Assembly: GCA_905221605.1 (NCBI GenBank)
Contig: CAJNDS010002313.1
Span: 62,001 to 126,000, forward strand
Reading direction: 5' to 3'
Source: Symbiodinium natans
Lineage: Eukaryota; Sar; Dinophyceae; Suessiales; Symbiodiniaceae
Length of the DNA: 64,000 nucleotides
A model generated the notes under the pieces. It was not told the DNA's origin, searched no databases, and saw only the letters and a program-made list of their open reading frames with translations. Below, in pieces: positions 28,060-37,556 of the stretch (its first letter is position 1; each line of letters begins with the position of its first letter). A program made the position numbers and the translations under genes.

Positions 28060-28731
28060 CTGGAGCGAAGCCTGCATGCAGCTGCAGCTAGGGTTCGGCG
28101 TGAGGTGTGTTGTCTAAGGCGTCTAAGGGTGTTTTGGAGCTTGGGGGGGGGTGTGCTGATAGGGCAGTACTTAGCATGATGAGGACATATTCGGACTGTA
28201 AGATAGCTCTGGCTGCGACAGGGCTTTCCAGAATGCAGGAGGTTTGTAAGAGCAAATGTCTTTCAAAGCTTGTGCACAAAGAAAAAGGGCCTTGGAGCTA
28301 ACACAAGGAATGTGCATCCTAATTGCTGAGCTTCACGTTCCAGAAGGGTTGCCGCGGACTCCATCGGACTCCTACCAGGTCCTACCAGGAGCACCCTGAA
28401 CCTTAAACCTTAGATGCCGAAACCGACAGCTTGCAGGCAATGACTGTGCGCAAAAGCGACTCGGGGAGGGCTGTGATAATCAGGCCCCGCATGAACCAAG
28501 TAAAGCTGCTTAGTTTGGTAGGCAGAAGCTAAGCTTCAGTGTCCCTTATCGAACCAAGTACCTGCTTAATTGGGTAGGCAGAAGCCTCAGTGTCCCCAAA
28601 CTCTACGGGTATCAACCCGAAGCCCGACGTTTTCCGTCCCGCTCGATCCGCGCGGTCCGCAGAGCGGATCGTGCAAAGGAGCTCAGCTGCTCGCAGTTTG
28701 GCGGTGCCTGGAGGGGTAATATGTATGTATG

Positions 28732-28741
28732 TATGTGTATA

Positions 28742-28772
<31 letters not shown>
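28732..28772. repeat. TA dinucleotide microsatellite
   Basis: An alternating TA tract with a few G interruptions, directly beside a family 1 element. Confidence 0.92.
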
Positions 28773-28775
<3 letters not shown>

Positions 28776-28878
28776 GGGGGGGAGTTTTTCGAAACTAGGG
28801 GACCCCTAAAATAGACCCCCAAATGGCACGATTCCCTGGAAAATAAGGACCCCAATAGGGTACCAAATTGGGATTAGG
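28776..28878 (-). mobile_element. Short palindromic TIR element, family 1 (copy 3)
   Basis: Inverted relative to copies 1 and 2. It keeps GGACCCCTAAAATAGACCCC and GGACCCCAATAGGGTACC, but its second terminus is eroded. Confidence 0.6.
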
Positions 28879-29085
28879 AATAGCAGTTGGGGGCGTGAGG
28901 GGTTTGGAATAGAGGACCAACATCTGAACATCTGAGAGATTTGGTGCTGCGCAGAGTTCCGAGGGTCTTGTGCAGAATGCGCCTCCTACCCACTCTTCTG
29001 ACAAACATGCAGGTTTGCAGCTGCTAGAAGCGCATTTCTTTGCACAAGAAGCTTTCAATTTGGCCGGCCAGGCTCCATTCATTCC

Positions 29086-29171
29086 GTTTGAATTCTTCAA
29101 TGGGTTTCTGATGAACTTTCGGCGGCGCTTGCGAATTCGTTCCATAAGCATGGACCTTCGTTCCACGTCAG
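29086..29171 (-). CDS. Candidate exon, basic protein
   Basis: After acceptor ACGACCCCAG| the frame reads DVERRSMLMERIRKRRRKFI and RNPLKNSNG. It is strongly basic, like a nuclear localisation or nucleic-acid-binding stretch. Lower GC and no assigned family, so only moderately supported. Confidence 0.35.
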
Positions 29172-29250
29172 CTGGGGTCGTGTTGCAGATGCACAAGGCT
29201 CAGCGTCATGGCGGGTTCAACCCCAACCCCTATATCAACATATAAGCCCT

Positions 29251-29340
29251 TAGCTATATAAACCTATATAAACCTATATAAACCTATATAAACCTATATA
29301 AACCTATATAAACCTATATAAACCTATATAAACCTATATA
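29251..29340. repeat. 10-bp tandem repeat (AACCTATATA)n
   Basis: Eight perfect copies and one variant of AACCTATATA. Confidence 0.95.
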
Positions 29341-29484
29341 CACCAACCCTAAGCAGCCGGGCGGCAACCAGGATGGGTGCGTCTATTCGCCCAGCGGCCA
29401 AGGCGGCGTCAAAGCGACGCCGGAGGGCCTGCTTCAACAGTGAAAGGCGAAGTGGGGAATCCAGTATATTTTATGTGTACAAGG

Positions 29485-29595
29485 TATTGTCTTGGGATGC
29501 TCCTCCTCATACTAGAATTCCTTCATAGGGATTACAGTAAAGCGTACGATAATCCCCACTAAGGGCTCTTAGTTGAAGAACATCCCAAGTATTGT
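29485..29595. mobile_element. Short TIR element, family 2 (copy b), with target duplication
   Basis: The inverted ends CTTGGGATG and CATCCCAAG (29491-29589) are flanked on each side by TATTGT (29485-29490 and 29590-29595). That is a convincing 6-base target-site duplication. The inside includes GGGATTACAGTA. Non-coding. Confidence 0.8.
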
Positions 29596-30246
29596 ATATC
29601 AAGATAAAGACACAAAATCATATATTCCTAGGGGGGCGTGGGCCTCCTTAACTGCTGGGGAATTTAGGGTCCAAGAACTGTTCCTTCTGAAGCTGTCTGG
29701 TCCTCATCTCTTTACTAGTGCGGAGGTCGGCCTTAGTTTCGAAAAACTCCAGACACATCAGGGGCCTCGCACCAGACCCATGCAAATCCAGAGGACCACA
29801 CTACAGTTCTCGCCTGCAGTGTACCATCCACACTAGAACCCCCAAGAAAAACACAACGAGAAAGGCCCCTAAGAAAGCTGAGGATGACGACGATGGGGAC
29901 GGCGAAGAAAGGCGCGCCTGGACCTGCCCTTTCAGTGGCCCTGGCCCTGGGACCCGGCGCAGGGGTGGCCAGTGCCCGGCGTGCAAGCCTCTTTTGTGGT
30001 TTAGGCGGTTTAGGGGTTAGGGGGCTTCAGCTCTGCAAAGCAATCATGTAAGTGCACCTCATCGAAACCTGTCACAGTGAGTCACAAACCCAATGTTGCA
30101 CGTGTTCTTTCTTTGTCGTTTCAGGTCATTCTTCTTTTTTGGATCTTACAGGTTCCTCTCGGCTCCGCTCGCAGTTCCAGCTCTCTAGGCTTCAGGAGAT
30201 ACTGATCACACTATATGCCGTAAACTCCCCAGAACTGAGCAGAGTT

Positions 30247-30336
30247 GGGGGGTTTACGAGATTAGGGGTCCTTGTTGTAAGGGGATCCTACTATTTGGGG
30301 GTCAAGATTAGGGGTCCCCGAATTTTCGTAAAGCCC
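30247..30336 (+). mobile_element. Short palindromic TIR element, family 1 (copy 4)
   Basis: The ends are GGGGGGTTTACGAGATT and AATTTTCGTAAAGCCC. About 15 bases of the usual core are missing. It lies just beyond the candidate exon at 30345-30405 on the minus strand. Confidence 0.75.
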
Positions 30337-30344
30337 TAGTTCGG

Positions 30345-30797
30345 CGAGGGGCAGCTTGCCAATGCCGCTTGCAATGCGACGTCTGTGCCAAGGCCATGGT
30401 GGCACCTAGGCGAATGATCCTTGTTCAGAGTTTAGGGTTTCGGGTTTAGGGTTTAGGGCTGTTGGGGTCCAGAGACTTAAGCATAAGGTTTGCAGAGGGT
30501 TGCAGGAGCTTGCAGGCTTCCAAGCGCTTTTGCGGTTGTCTTGCATGGATTTGGAGACTTTGAAGCTCAGTGACACAGGGGTCGAAGCTTTGGCGTGCAT
30601 CACAGCAAGTGTATACAGATGCTAAGACGACGCATACGACGCTCAACGCCCTTCATGTGGCCCACATTTACCAGCCCCCGAGACCGCAAAGCCAGTCCCC
30701 GAGCCCCCCGGAGACGTCTTGTCGGGCCGGGCAGCGCCACGAAGAGCGCATGGCGCCAGCGAGCGCTCCGCGCGAAGGCATCCAGGGCCGTGTGCAA
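30345..30797 (-). CDS. PPR-like exons, second locus
   Basis: One exon (about 30690-30797) reads HTALDAFARSARWRHALFVA and LPGPTRR. This is close to the PPR pattern seen in the large gene at 43-54 kb (hydrophobic turn, then W-x-x-ALxLL). A second (about 30345-30405, after acceptor ATTCGCCTAG|) reads CHHGLGTDVALQAALASCPS, like the first PPR helix. Proteins of this family bind organellar RNA. Telomere repeats (30427-30458) precede the second acceptor. Whether this is the tail of another PPR gene cannot be decided. Confidence 0.4.
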
Positions 30798-30837
30798 ACC
30801 TCTGCGGCTGAGATCTCAGGCGGTTTCTCCCCATGTA

Positions 30838-30946
30838 GGGGTGTACGAAAATACGGGACCCCTAATTTGGACCCCCTAAATTAAATAGTAGGATTCCCTT
30901 GCAAGGAGGAGGCCAATAAGGTACCCCCGAATCTCGGAAATCCCCC
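30838..30946 (-). mobile_element. Short palindromic TIR element, family 1 (copy 5)
   Basis: Inverted orientation. One end is GGGGTGTACGAAAAT and the other CGAATCTCGGAAATCCCCC, with the shared GGACCCC and GGTACC blocks. It lies about 35 bases upstream of the PPR exon's acceptor. Confidence 0.78.
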
Positions 30947-30978
30947 ATAATCATGGACCCGAAGCATCCCTCCGAGTT

Positions 30979-31019
30979 TCAGGGTTTAGGGTTTAGGGTT
31001 TAGGGTTTCGGGTTTAGGG
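30979..31019 (+). repeat. Interstitial telomere repeat (TTTAGGG)n
   Basis: Five to six units including TTTCGGG, in the same presumed intron as the family 1 element at 30838-30946. Confidence 0.88.
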
Positions 31020-31528
31020 CAACCGAGTTCAGCTCAGTGGGCCGATGCGGTCGGCGGGGCCGCCCTGGTGCAGCAGCAGCAAGGTGTCCTACTCAGGGGC
31101 GCGGATGGGACGTGCCCCGAAATGGGGAAGATGTTGGCCTCCGAGAGGGGGAAAAGGGGAGGTTTTTAAGTGAGACATGACTCAATGACAACCTCTAGCG
31201 GCTAGTGAAAGAGCACGGAGGGCTAAGGAAAAGAGCCAACGCAGAGCTGGCACGAACTGGGCAGAGTGGGCTAGAAGCGTCTTCACCGGAGATGCCAAGC
31301 ACGGCTGCTGCGAAGCTGAATTAAGAAGCAAGCTTGAAAACGATGCCCCGAAGCCTCTGAAACTTGAGCAGGTCCCTCCGAAACACACGCTGAACTAGCA
31401 GAACAAGTCCTAAGTTTCAGCAAGGCCGCGTGAGCTAACACTGAAGCCCCTGAACCCTTGGGGTTCGGCACCAGGCAGTCCGCTGCGCATCTCGGCCATT
31501 CTCGATGGGAAATATCGGGTGGTAATCC

Positions 31529-31582
31529 TAAACCCTAAACCCTAAACCCTAAACCCTAAACCCTAAAAACCCTAGACCCTAA
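31529..31582 (-). repeat. Interstitial telomere repeat (CCCTAAA)n
   Basis: Seven units, the last ones variant. A small minus-strand open stretch (AGRVFNHEPR, after acceptor GCCCTTCCAG|) ends just above it. Confidence 0.9.
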
Positions 31583-31720
31583 GGCCCCTGGGTTCATGGT
31601 TGAAGACGCGGCCTGCCTGGAAGGGCATTGGCAAAGCATAACGGACGGGGAAAGAGCAGCGGCTGCCAGGCATTGTCAGCAACGTGCATCGATGGGCCGC
31701 GGAAGGGGCTTCTCAATAAC

Positions 31721-31793
31721 CCTAAACCCTAAACCCTAAACCCGAAACCCTAAACTCTAAGTAAACCCTAAACCCTAACCCTAAACCCTAAAC
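31721..31793 (-). repeat. Interstitial telomere repeat (CCCTAAA)n
   Basis: About ten units with CCCGAAA and short CCCTAA variants. It directly follows the stop codon of the exon at 31797-31884 on the coding strand. Confidence 0.9.
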
Positions 31794-31796
31794 CTT

Positions 31797-31884
31797 CTAC
31801 ATGGCGGCTTCGCTCCTTCCCTTAAACTTCTGTATCCGAGAGCATAGCTCGGTCGGGCGGCCAATGGACCGGGTCTGGGGCGCC
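31797..31884 (-). CDS. Terminal exon of an unknown gene
   Basis: A strong acceptor (TTGACTTTGCCCTGCAG|) is followed by 28 codons and a TAG stop. It reads APQTRSIGRPTELCSRIQKF and KGRSEAAM. Telomere repeat begins four bases past the stop. No family recognised. Confidence 0.45.
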
Positions 31885-31930
31885 CTGCAGGGCAAAGTCA
31901 ACACGGAGTTGTGGCTGACTCAAAATACAA

Positions 31931-31958
31931 ACCCTAAACCCTAAACCCTAAACCCTGG
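31931..31958 (-). repeat. Interstitial telomere repeat (CCCTAAA)n
   Basis: Three to four units about 65 bases beyond the stop of the open frame at 32023-32832. Confidence 0.85.
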
Positions 31959-32022
31959 AAGCACCAAGGAAACCCAAACAGTTTGGGGCCGTCGCCTCGT
32001 GTCACCTTGGAGAGCTGGAACC

Positions 32023-32832
32023 TCAGAAGTCGCCCCCATCCCCGCAGCCGTCACTGCTGCCGCCACCCCACGAGGAATCTCCGGTGTCCCAGGAGCCGCT
32101 GTCATCCCAGGACGAGCTCCAGGAGCTACTTCCGGACGAGTCGTTGCTGGTCGGCGAGGAGTCGCCAGTGCCGTTGTCGTTGTCCCAAGACCACTTCCAG
32201 CTCTCACTCCTACTACTATTACTACTCCTACTCGTGCTCCGAGAGCCACCGCTCTCCCAAAGATCCGTGGACTCGCTGGCCGATCCGGATCCCGAAGTTC
32301 GGGCGCTGTCGTTCCCGTCGCTGCCTTTGGAGTCGCCCTCGCGAGATCCGGACGATTCATCGCCATTGCCCTCAGCATCGGTGGCGCTGCTGCCATCCTC
32401 GCCGATCGCCTCGAAGTCGCCTCCCTCGCCACCGGCCATGCTGAAGCCGCCGCCCCAAGCAACGTCCTCGCCTGAGCAGCACCCCAAGCCTCCCAAACCT
32501 CCCGAAGCCTTACCATCTTGGAACGAGTACAGGCCCAGATACACGCAAGCCAACGACAACACGCAAGCCAAAGACAGAGACTGTTGACCCTTTGATTGCT
32601 GTTTTTTTTGTTTTGCTGAGACATGAGCCTGGCCCACCGGAGTCCACAGAGCTGCCGTCCGTGGAGGAAAGGTATGCATCGGCAAAGACCGGCAGGGGCA
32701 GCGACTCCTCTTGTCCCCGCAGGAGTGCGACTCAGAAGCACGAAACGCTGCAGTCAAAAAGGGAACCCACTTGAAGGAGGGAAAGTTGGCCTCGTCGCAG
32801 GTGTAGGCGTTGCAGAAGTAGCATTGGGTCTC
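32023..32832 (-). CDS. Cys-rich, Ser/Asp/Gly-tailed protein, possible 3' end of the TPM gene
   Basis: Open for 269 codons from a possible acceptor at 32833. It begins with a Cys cluster (ETQCYFCNAYTCDEANF, then HSCGDKRSRCPCRS). A hydrophobic segment follows (LSLACVLSLACVYLGLYSF), then a very acidic Ser/Asp/Gly/Trp-rich tail ending SSWGGGSSDGCGDGGDF. TPM proteins of the YgcG type typically have a TPM domain, a membrane helix, sometimes Cys pairs, and a Gly/Ser-rich tail. This may therefore be the end of the gene whose TPM exons lie at 37557-39380; the link is inference from order and strand. A hidden intron cannot be excluded. Other frames are open too, but this one has the most protein-like text. 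Confidence 0.5.
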   Translation of the reverse strand, partial: ETQCYFCNAYTCDEANFPSFKWVPFLTAAFRASESHSCGDKRSRCPCRSLPMHTFPPRTAALWTPVGQAHVSAKQKKQQSKGQQSLSLACVLSLACVYLGLYSFQDGKASGGLGGLGCCSGEDVAWGGGFSMAGGEGGDFEAIGEDGSSATDAEGNGDESSGSREGDSKGSDGNDSARTSGSGSASESTDLWESGGSRSTSRSSNSSRSESWKWSWDNDNGTGDSSPTSNDSSGSSSWSSSWDDSGSWDTGDSSWGGGSSDGCGDGGDF

Positions 32833-33525
32833 CTAGCCCATTGAACACATGGAACACACAAACAGGAGCTATTCACAATACCAAGCACAGGAGGAAAAAG
32901 AAGACATCACATGCCCGTGCACTGGTGCCATGGCGCCAAGAACCAAAGAGGATTACATAGGCTGGTTGAATCCAACAAACTGTGGACATGCCAGAAAACG
33001 TGCCCCAGTAGAAGCTTTCGCCGTACGCGCTTGTTAGGAAGGATGCCTTGCGCACAGCATGCGCAGATGCTGATATGATGGTGCGGGCTTTCTTCAGGAA
33101 TCGTGAGACGCACCTCGCGCCAATTTCTGGAAGACAGACTTCCGGTTGGCAACTGCTGTTCAAGCGGTCCTAGATCGCGATTTCAAGTTCTTGTGCTGTT
33201 GTTTGTTCATATGCGCCTCGGCAAATTCAAACAACAAAGTACCTGCCGTTTCAAGTGGTTAGACAGAATGAACTTCCAAATATGCTAGGAGCAACTTCGT
33301 TCATGACTTTTTTGCTTTCTGTACACTTCTCTCTGCGCTGCCCGGCCGTCCCGTCGATGTTCGTGGTGCGCGTTTCTTTCCTTTCAATTTCTACGGGTCT
33401 TGCCTGTCGTGGCTTTCTATCACTGTTTCCTTCTCCTCTTCCCAGAAACGAACGCAGCATGACAACGCGATGCAGAGCAAAGACAGGCCAGGACACTAGG
33501 CCAGGCTAGCTGTCAATTAAGCATG

Positions 33526-33627
33526 AATAGGGTGTAGGGTGTAGGGTAGGGTGTAGGGTGTAAGGTTTGGGGTTTAGGGGATTAGGGGTTTAGGGGTTTA
33601 GGGGTTTAGGGTTCAAGGTTTAGGGAT
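33526..33627 (+). repeat. Interstitial telomere-like repeat, GTGTAGG and TTTAGGG
   Basis: Starts as GGGTGTAGG variants and becomes TTTAGGGG units. On the coding strand it begins right at the GA-type donor of the exon at 33629. Confidence 0.85.
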
Positions 33628-33628
33628 C

Positions 33629-33718
33629 TGGAAATGGGAACTCCTCGGACCACTCGCCGGTGACTGGGTTCTTGAAGCTCCGGGACAGCTGGGTCTTGTA
33701 ACCTTTGCTCTCGGAAAG
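33629..33718 (-). CDS. Internal exon of an unknown gene
   Basis: Exactly 30 codons after acceptor CATTCGGCAG|. It reads LSESKGYKTQLSRSFKNPVT and GEWSEEFPFP. The end is at TTTCCA|GATCCC, a GA donor of the type reported in dinoflagellates. Very protein-like. It lies between the TPM exons and the Cys-rich end, so it could be part of the same gene. Confidence 0.48.
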
Positions 33719-33729
33719 CTGCCGAATGA

Positions 33730-34355
33730 CTATTAAATCTAAAGCAATTATGTTGTGAAATATTGGATAGCATAATAATAAATAATATGAATATTTCTAT
33801 ACACAAGTTGTGCGAAAATATCAGTAGTTACAAATGAATAAACTTGGCTAACACCTAACTAAAGAGATGTTATGACTGAAGCAACAGAAAATGCATTGAG
33901 TTCATACAAACTGATTTTGAATACTTCAAGATACTTAAGATTAAGAAACGCAAGTACCTAAAAGAAACAGTACTCAAAATTCGTGAAAACTAGTTGCAAG
34001 CATTTAAAACTACCCAATGTTTAAACAAAAAGGTTGACAAAATGCACCCTACATGTCATTCGAAAACAACTTAAACTTAGATAAGATACAAACAAATTCG
34101 GCTCCGGAAAAATGACTGGAGACCATTAACATTCAAAGCTTACAAAAAACATTCTGTAAAACCAAACTAAGAATTTATTGAAATTAGTTCATTCACATTC
34201 AAAACAATGAAGCAGCAGGAAAAGTAAATACAATTAACAAAAACGAAATTAAGTAAATTAAATAAAACCGAACAAAATACGGCTGCATGACGGATGTTAC
34301 ATGCCTGGGTTGCGAACGAGAAGCCGCAAGACGGGCATGTGTGGAATCGGGACAT
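33730..34355 (-). other. AT-rich island with a C2HC-type zinc-finger-like frame
   Basis: About 600 bases are strikingly AT-rich against GC-rich surroundings. At its upper edge (34290-34355, minus) the frame reads RFHTCPSCGFSFATQACNIR followed by HAAVFC. The spacing Cx2C-x3-F-x8-H-x4-C is that of a classic zinc finger. The frame then enters T-rich, hydrophobic text, so either the exon ends there or the gene is decayed. Another frame here (VDVPIPHMPVLRLLVRNP) with acceptor GATCAG| is an alternative exon. Confidence 0.4.
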
Positions 34356-34404
34356 CCACCTGATCGGGGAAGGGCCCCTCAGTTGAGCGGGGAAGGGCCC
34401 CTCA
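34355..34404. repeat. Short tandem duplication
   Basis: Two copies of a unit of about 25 bases containing GGGGAAGGGCCCCTCAGTT. Confidence 0.8.
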
Positions 34405-34497
34405 GTTACGCACTATGCTATTATGCTAGTATATTGCTTTATTAATACATTGTTACGTTCCTAAAGTATTATATGATGATATTATTTTCTTAGTATA

Positions 34498-34923
34498 TTA
34501 CTGTCGTACTGTGCTAGTATATAAGTATAGTATTATGTTTCGCACAGCTCTCAACTTGCACCTCCGGGGTGGATGGACTGAATGAAGCACGCAACTCCAA
34601 ACACCGAGCCGCCTGGCCCCAAGCAAGCCCAAGCGGGCACCTCTCCTAACAGTGGTCCCTTTTTGGGTGCCCCCCAACAAAATGCTCCAGATAAGAACAA
34701 CCCAAACAAGTACCATGGCTAAACGCCCCAACTGGGCCTGGACCTCCAAAACATCCCGAGACCGGATCCCCGTGCCCCGGAGCCTGCGCGCGGTGATCAT
34801 GCCCACTGCAGACTCCCGCTCCGTGGCTTCCTCCCGGCGACGGCATTTGTTGCACTCGCTGCGCGTCTCTCCGTTGCGAAGAAGGGCTCGGGCCTTTGCA
34901 GGTTTCTTGTCAAGCTCGCCCAT
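34498..34923 (-). CDS. Hypothetical protein or exon with CxxC and a membrane segment
   Basis: An ATG at 34923 directly follows an acceptor-like GTGGGCCAG|. The frame reads MGELDKKPAKARALLRNGET, then RSECNKCRRREE, and near the middle a hydrophobic helix (LAMVLVWVVLIWSILLGG), then Arg-rich sequence to the stop at 34498. It could be a small gene of 141 codons, or only its first part may be an exon. The phase-0 start also fits joining to the exon at 35246-35329. Confidence 0.38.
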   Translation of the reverse strand: MGELDKKPAKARALLRNGETRSECNKCRRREEATERESAVGMITARRLRGTGIRSRDVLEVQAQLGRLAMVLVWVVLIWSILLGGTQKGTTVRRGARLGLLGARRLGVWSCVLHSVHPPRRCKLRAVRNIILYLYTSTVRQ

Positions 34924-35245
34924 CTGGCCCACGCAAACCAACTTACAAGTAGGGTCCCCTGCAACCCTTAAAACCCTCCAAAAAATCCCAAAAAAAATCG
35001 CCGCTGCAAGGGTCTCGGCAGATTCTGTCCCAGAGCAATGTGACACAAGTTTCGCGCGAGCCGCTGAGTGCACCCTGCCGGCCCTTCAGACCCCGGGAAT
35101 TTAATGCATGGAGTTTTGGGCAACGTCCCTTCGCAGAACCTGACATGCCACACGGAACCGAACCGAAACGCCTTGAACCCCAAACCCTATAACCCCTAAA
35201 CCGCCCAAAACATTGCACCCCCCCTCCCCCTTCCCAGACCCAGAC

Positions 35246-35329
35246 CCGAAGCGCGCTCGCAGCCTTCACCTCCTCCGGGGTTAACTTGAGCTCGCGGGCG
35301 CGGTCCGTGGCGCCACCGATGCGCCGAGT
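35246..35329 (-). CDS. Internal exon of an unknown gene
   Basis: Twenty-eight codons from acceptor CCAAATCTCAG| to donor CTTCGG|GTCTGG. It reads TRRIGGATDRARELKLTPEE and VKAASALR. A degenerate telomere block (35345-35467) precedes the acceptor on the coding strand. Its position is collinear with the TPM exons above; membership is unproven. Confidence 0.48.
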
Positions 35330-35344
35330 CTGAGATTTGGGGGT

Positions 35345-35467
35345 ATTTTTAGGGTTCATTAGGGTTTATTAGGGGTTATTAGGGTTTATTCGGGTGTATT
35401 AGGGTTTATAAGGGTTTATTAGGGCTGTTAGGGTGTATTAGGGTTTATTCGGGTTTATTAGGGTTGC
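35345..35467 (+). repeat. Degenerate telomere-like satellite (TTTATTAGGG)n
   Basis: A decamer-like periodic block of AGGGTTTATT and variants, apparently derived from TTTAGGG. It lies just before an acceptor on the minus strand. Confidence 0.82.
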
Positions 35468-36849
35468 AGGCTTCAGGGCATAAGGGAGGTTGGGGTTTAA
35501 GGATTTTGGGCTGTGGGGGATTGGGGGCTTGGGGGTTTGATGTTTTGGGGCCTTTAGGGGTTTAGAGTTTGGGGGTTTGGGGGTTTAAACCCTGCATGTT
35601 CAAAGGCCAACGAAAGCAGCTAGAGATGACGGTATAGTCGGTGTGCTGTGGCACCTGCTCTTCAACCTAGTAGTGCCTTGCCCTAGCGCTGCCATATCAC
35701 CCTACGCCAAGCCCGTGAGGTCACTGGGGTGAAGCGCCCAACTGTGCACACAAGGCACCCCAGCAAATCGCCGCACTGAGCTGGGCTTGGACCACGACGC
35801 TCTGCAACCCGGGCCTGAAGTGTGTTTACTGTGGTGCAGGGGCTTGCACAAGCGCCTGCCGTGATCTAGGGCTTTTGGGGTTTTGGGAGGGGTCTTGTGT
35901 TGGACTGGCCTGGCATGGAAATAGTGTGGGCAAGGAGGCCGTGTATGTTCAGGCTTCGAAGCACGGCAGTACAGGCGGCCTTCAACCCCGACCTCCGAGG
36001 TCAAGGCCCTGAATCCCAAACCAACCCGCAAACACCTTGGGGGTCTCGGCCGTATTCCGGCTTTCTCAAATCCAAGGGACGGTTGCAAACGCAGAGCAAG
36101 TGCCGCACAGAGTTCAGGTCACGCTCCGCCTGATTGGGAGTGGGGCTTAGGGTCAGACTTCAGCTGCAGAGAAACCCAAGATGCCCAAACCCAAAATGCA
36201 TCAAAATGCCAACCGCGCTTGTGTAGCCCCACACACAAGGCCTTGCCTGTAACCGAGACACTCAAGCGCTCCCCCCCACCCCCCGGGTTTTTGGAGAACC
36301 GGGGCTTGCAAGATGCGTCCTTGGGAGGGGGGGAAAGGCTTGGAGAAAACCAGCTTGGCTGGCTAGCTTCTCGAAGTTTGCAGGCGGATTCCACACCGAA
36401 TGGCCCTTCGGGGCCCCGAAAGACGGGCCTTCTGCCCTTCGTCGAGCTCAGCATCCCCTGCTTCGCGCAGGCGAGACATGCGGCCTTCCGAGAAGGGGAG
36501 GGTCGGCGTGCCCCCGAAGCCCTTAAACCGAGTATCCCATCTCTCAACCCTGTGCGTTCCCCAACCCCAAACGCCCCATTCACCCCCCGAAAGCCACCTA
36601 ACGGAACCGAAGCAATGCACCTCCGCATCGACTGCACTTCGGCGGCTGCGCCAAAGTTCGGCCCGACAGAAGCCTGAAGCAGCAGCCCGGAGCAGTTGTA
36701 GTTTATAAAATCCACAGCATCTGGACACGCCGGTCACGGCACAAATTCGGGCCATCTGAATATTGACGTCTGTGCCAGTGCCACTCTCGCCACCTACATC
36801 AGAAGCAAAGTAGCACGCAATAAACCGTACACATGTATAAAGAAGTGTG

Positions 36850-36876
36850 CGTATATATATATATATATATATACTA
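36850..36876. repeat. TA dinucleotide microsatellite
   Basis: About 12 TA units. The surrounding 35.5-37.05 kb has candidate exon text only (for example RLREAGDAELDEGQK near 36440-36480, minus), with nothing identified. Confidence 0.85.
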
Positions 36877-37455
36877 TATGGTGTACCGTTTGTCCTATAC
36901 TGTATAGCATCTTCGGAATGCGGCCTTGTTTTGAGTCAGTGTCAGTCAGTTGAGATATCAAGTGTTCCATCGCGCTGTTCGTACTTTGATTGTTGCTTTC
37001 ACTACTGTGTCGCCGGCCCTGGTCCGCAACCCAACGTTGCCGGCTTGTTGATATAGGGCTACTCCACCCTCAGGCAAAGTCGCATCGCCCCGAACCACGC
37101 CGAAACCGCGCTGGCGCCCCAGAGCAGCCATGCCCGATTGCGGAAGCGCAAGGGAGATGAGACCTGAGGCAGCCGAGTCGATCGACTCGAGGCGGTAAGC
37201 TCGGACTTACTTGCTCGTCACATGTCACAGTTGGGCCTCGAGATCAGTGTCCAGGAGCTTTTGGCAGCAGGAAGTTGCTCCTATGCATGGCAGCACAACG
37301 CTGAAGATCAGCATCCTAGAGCTCTCCATCATCTCTCAAGCAATTGCAGGCGCCTTCCTGCTAGTGCCAACTCTCTGACCTGCACCCCCCAACTCCAAGC
37401 CCGGAGCGCGCACCATGCCCCCTTCCCAAAGATGAAAACAACGAGACCAAAAAAA

Positions 37456-37546
37456 CCCTAAACCCTAACCCCAAACCCTAAACCCTGAACCCTGAACCCT
37501 AAACCCTAAACCCTAAACCCTAAACCCTAAACCCTGAACCCTAAAC
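37456..37546 (-). repeat. Interstitial telomere repeat (CCCTAAA)n
   Basis: Twelve units, several CCCTGAA. On the coding strand TTTAGGG begins ten bases after the GT donor of the TPM exon at 37557. Confidence 0.93.
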
Positions 37547-37556
37547 CTCTCCGGAC

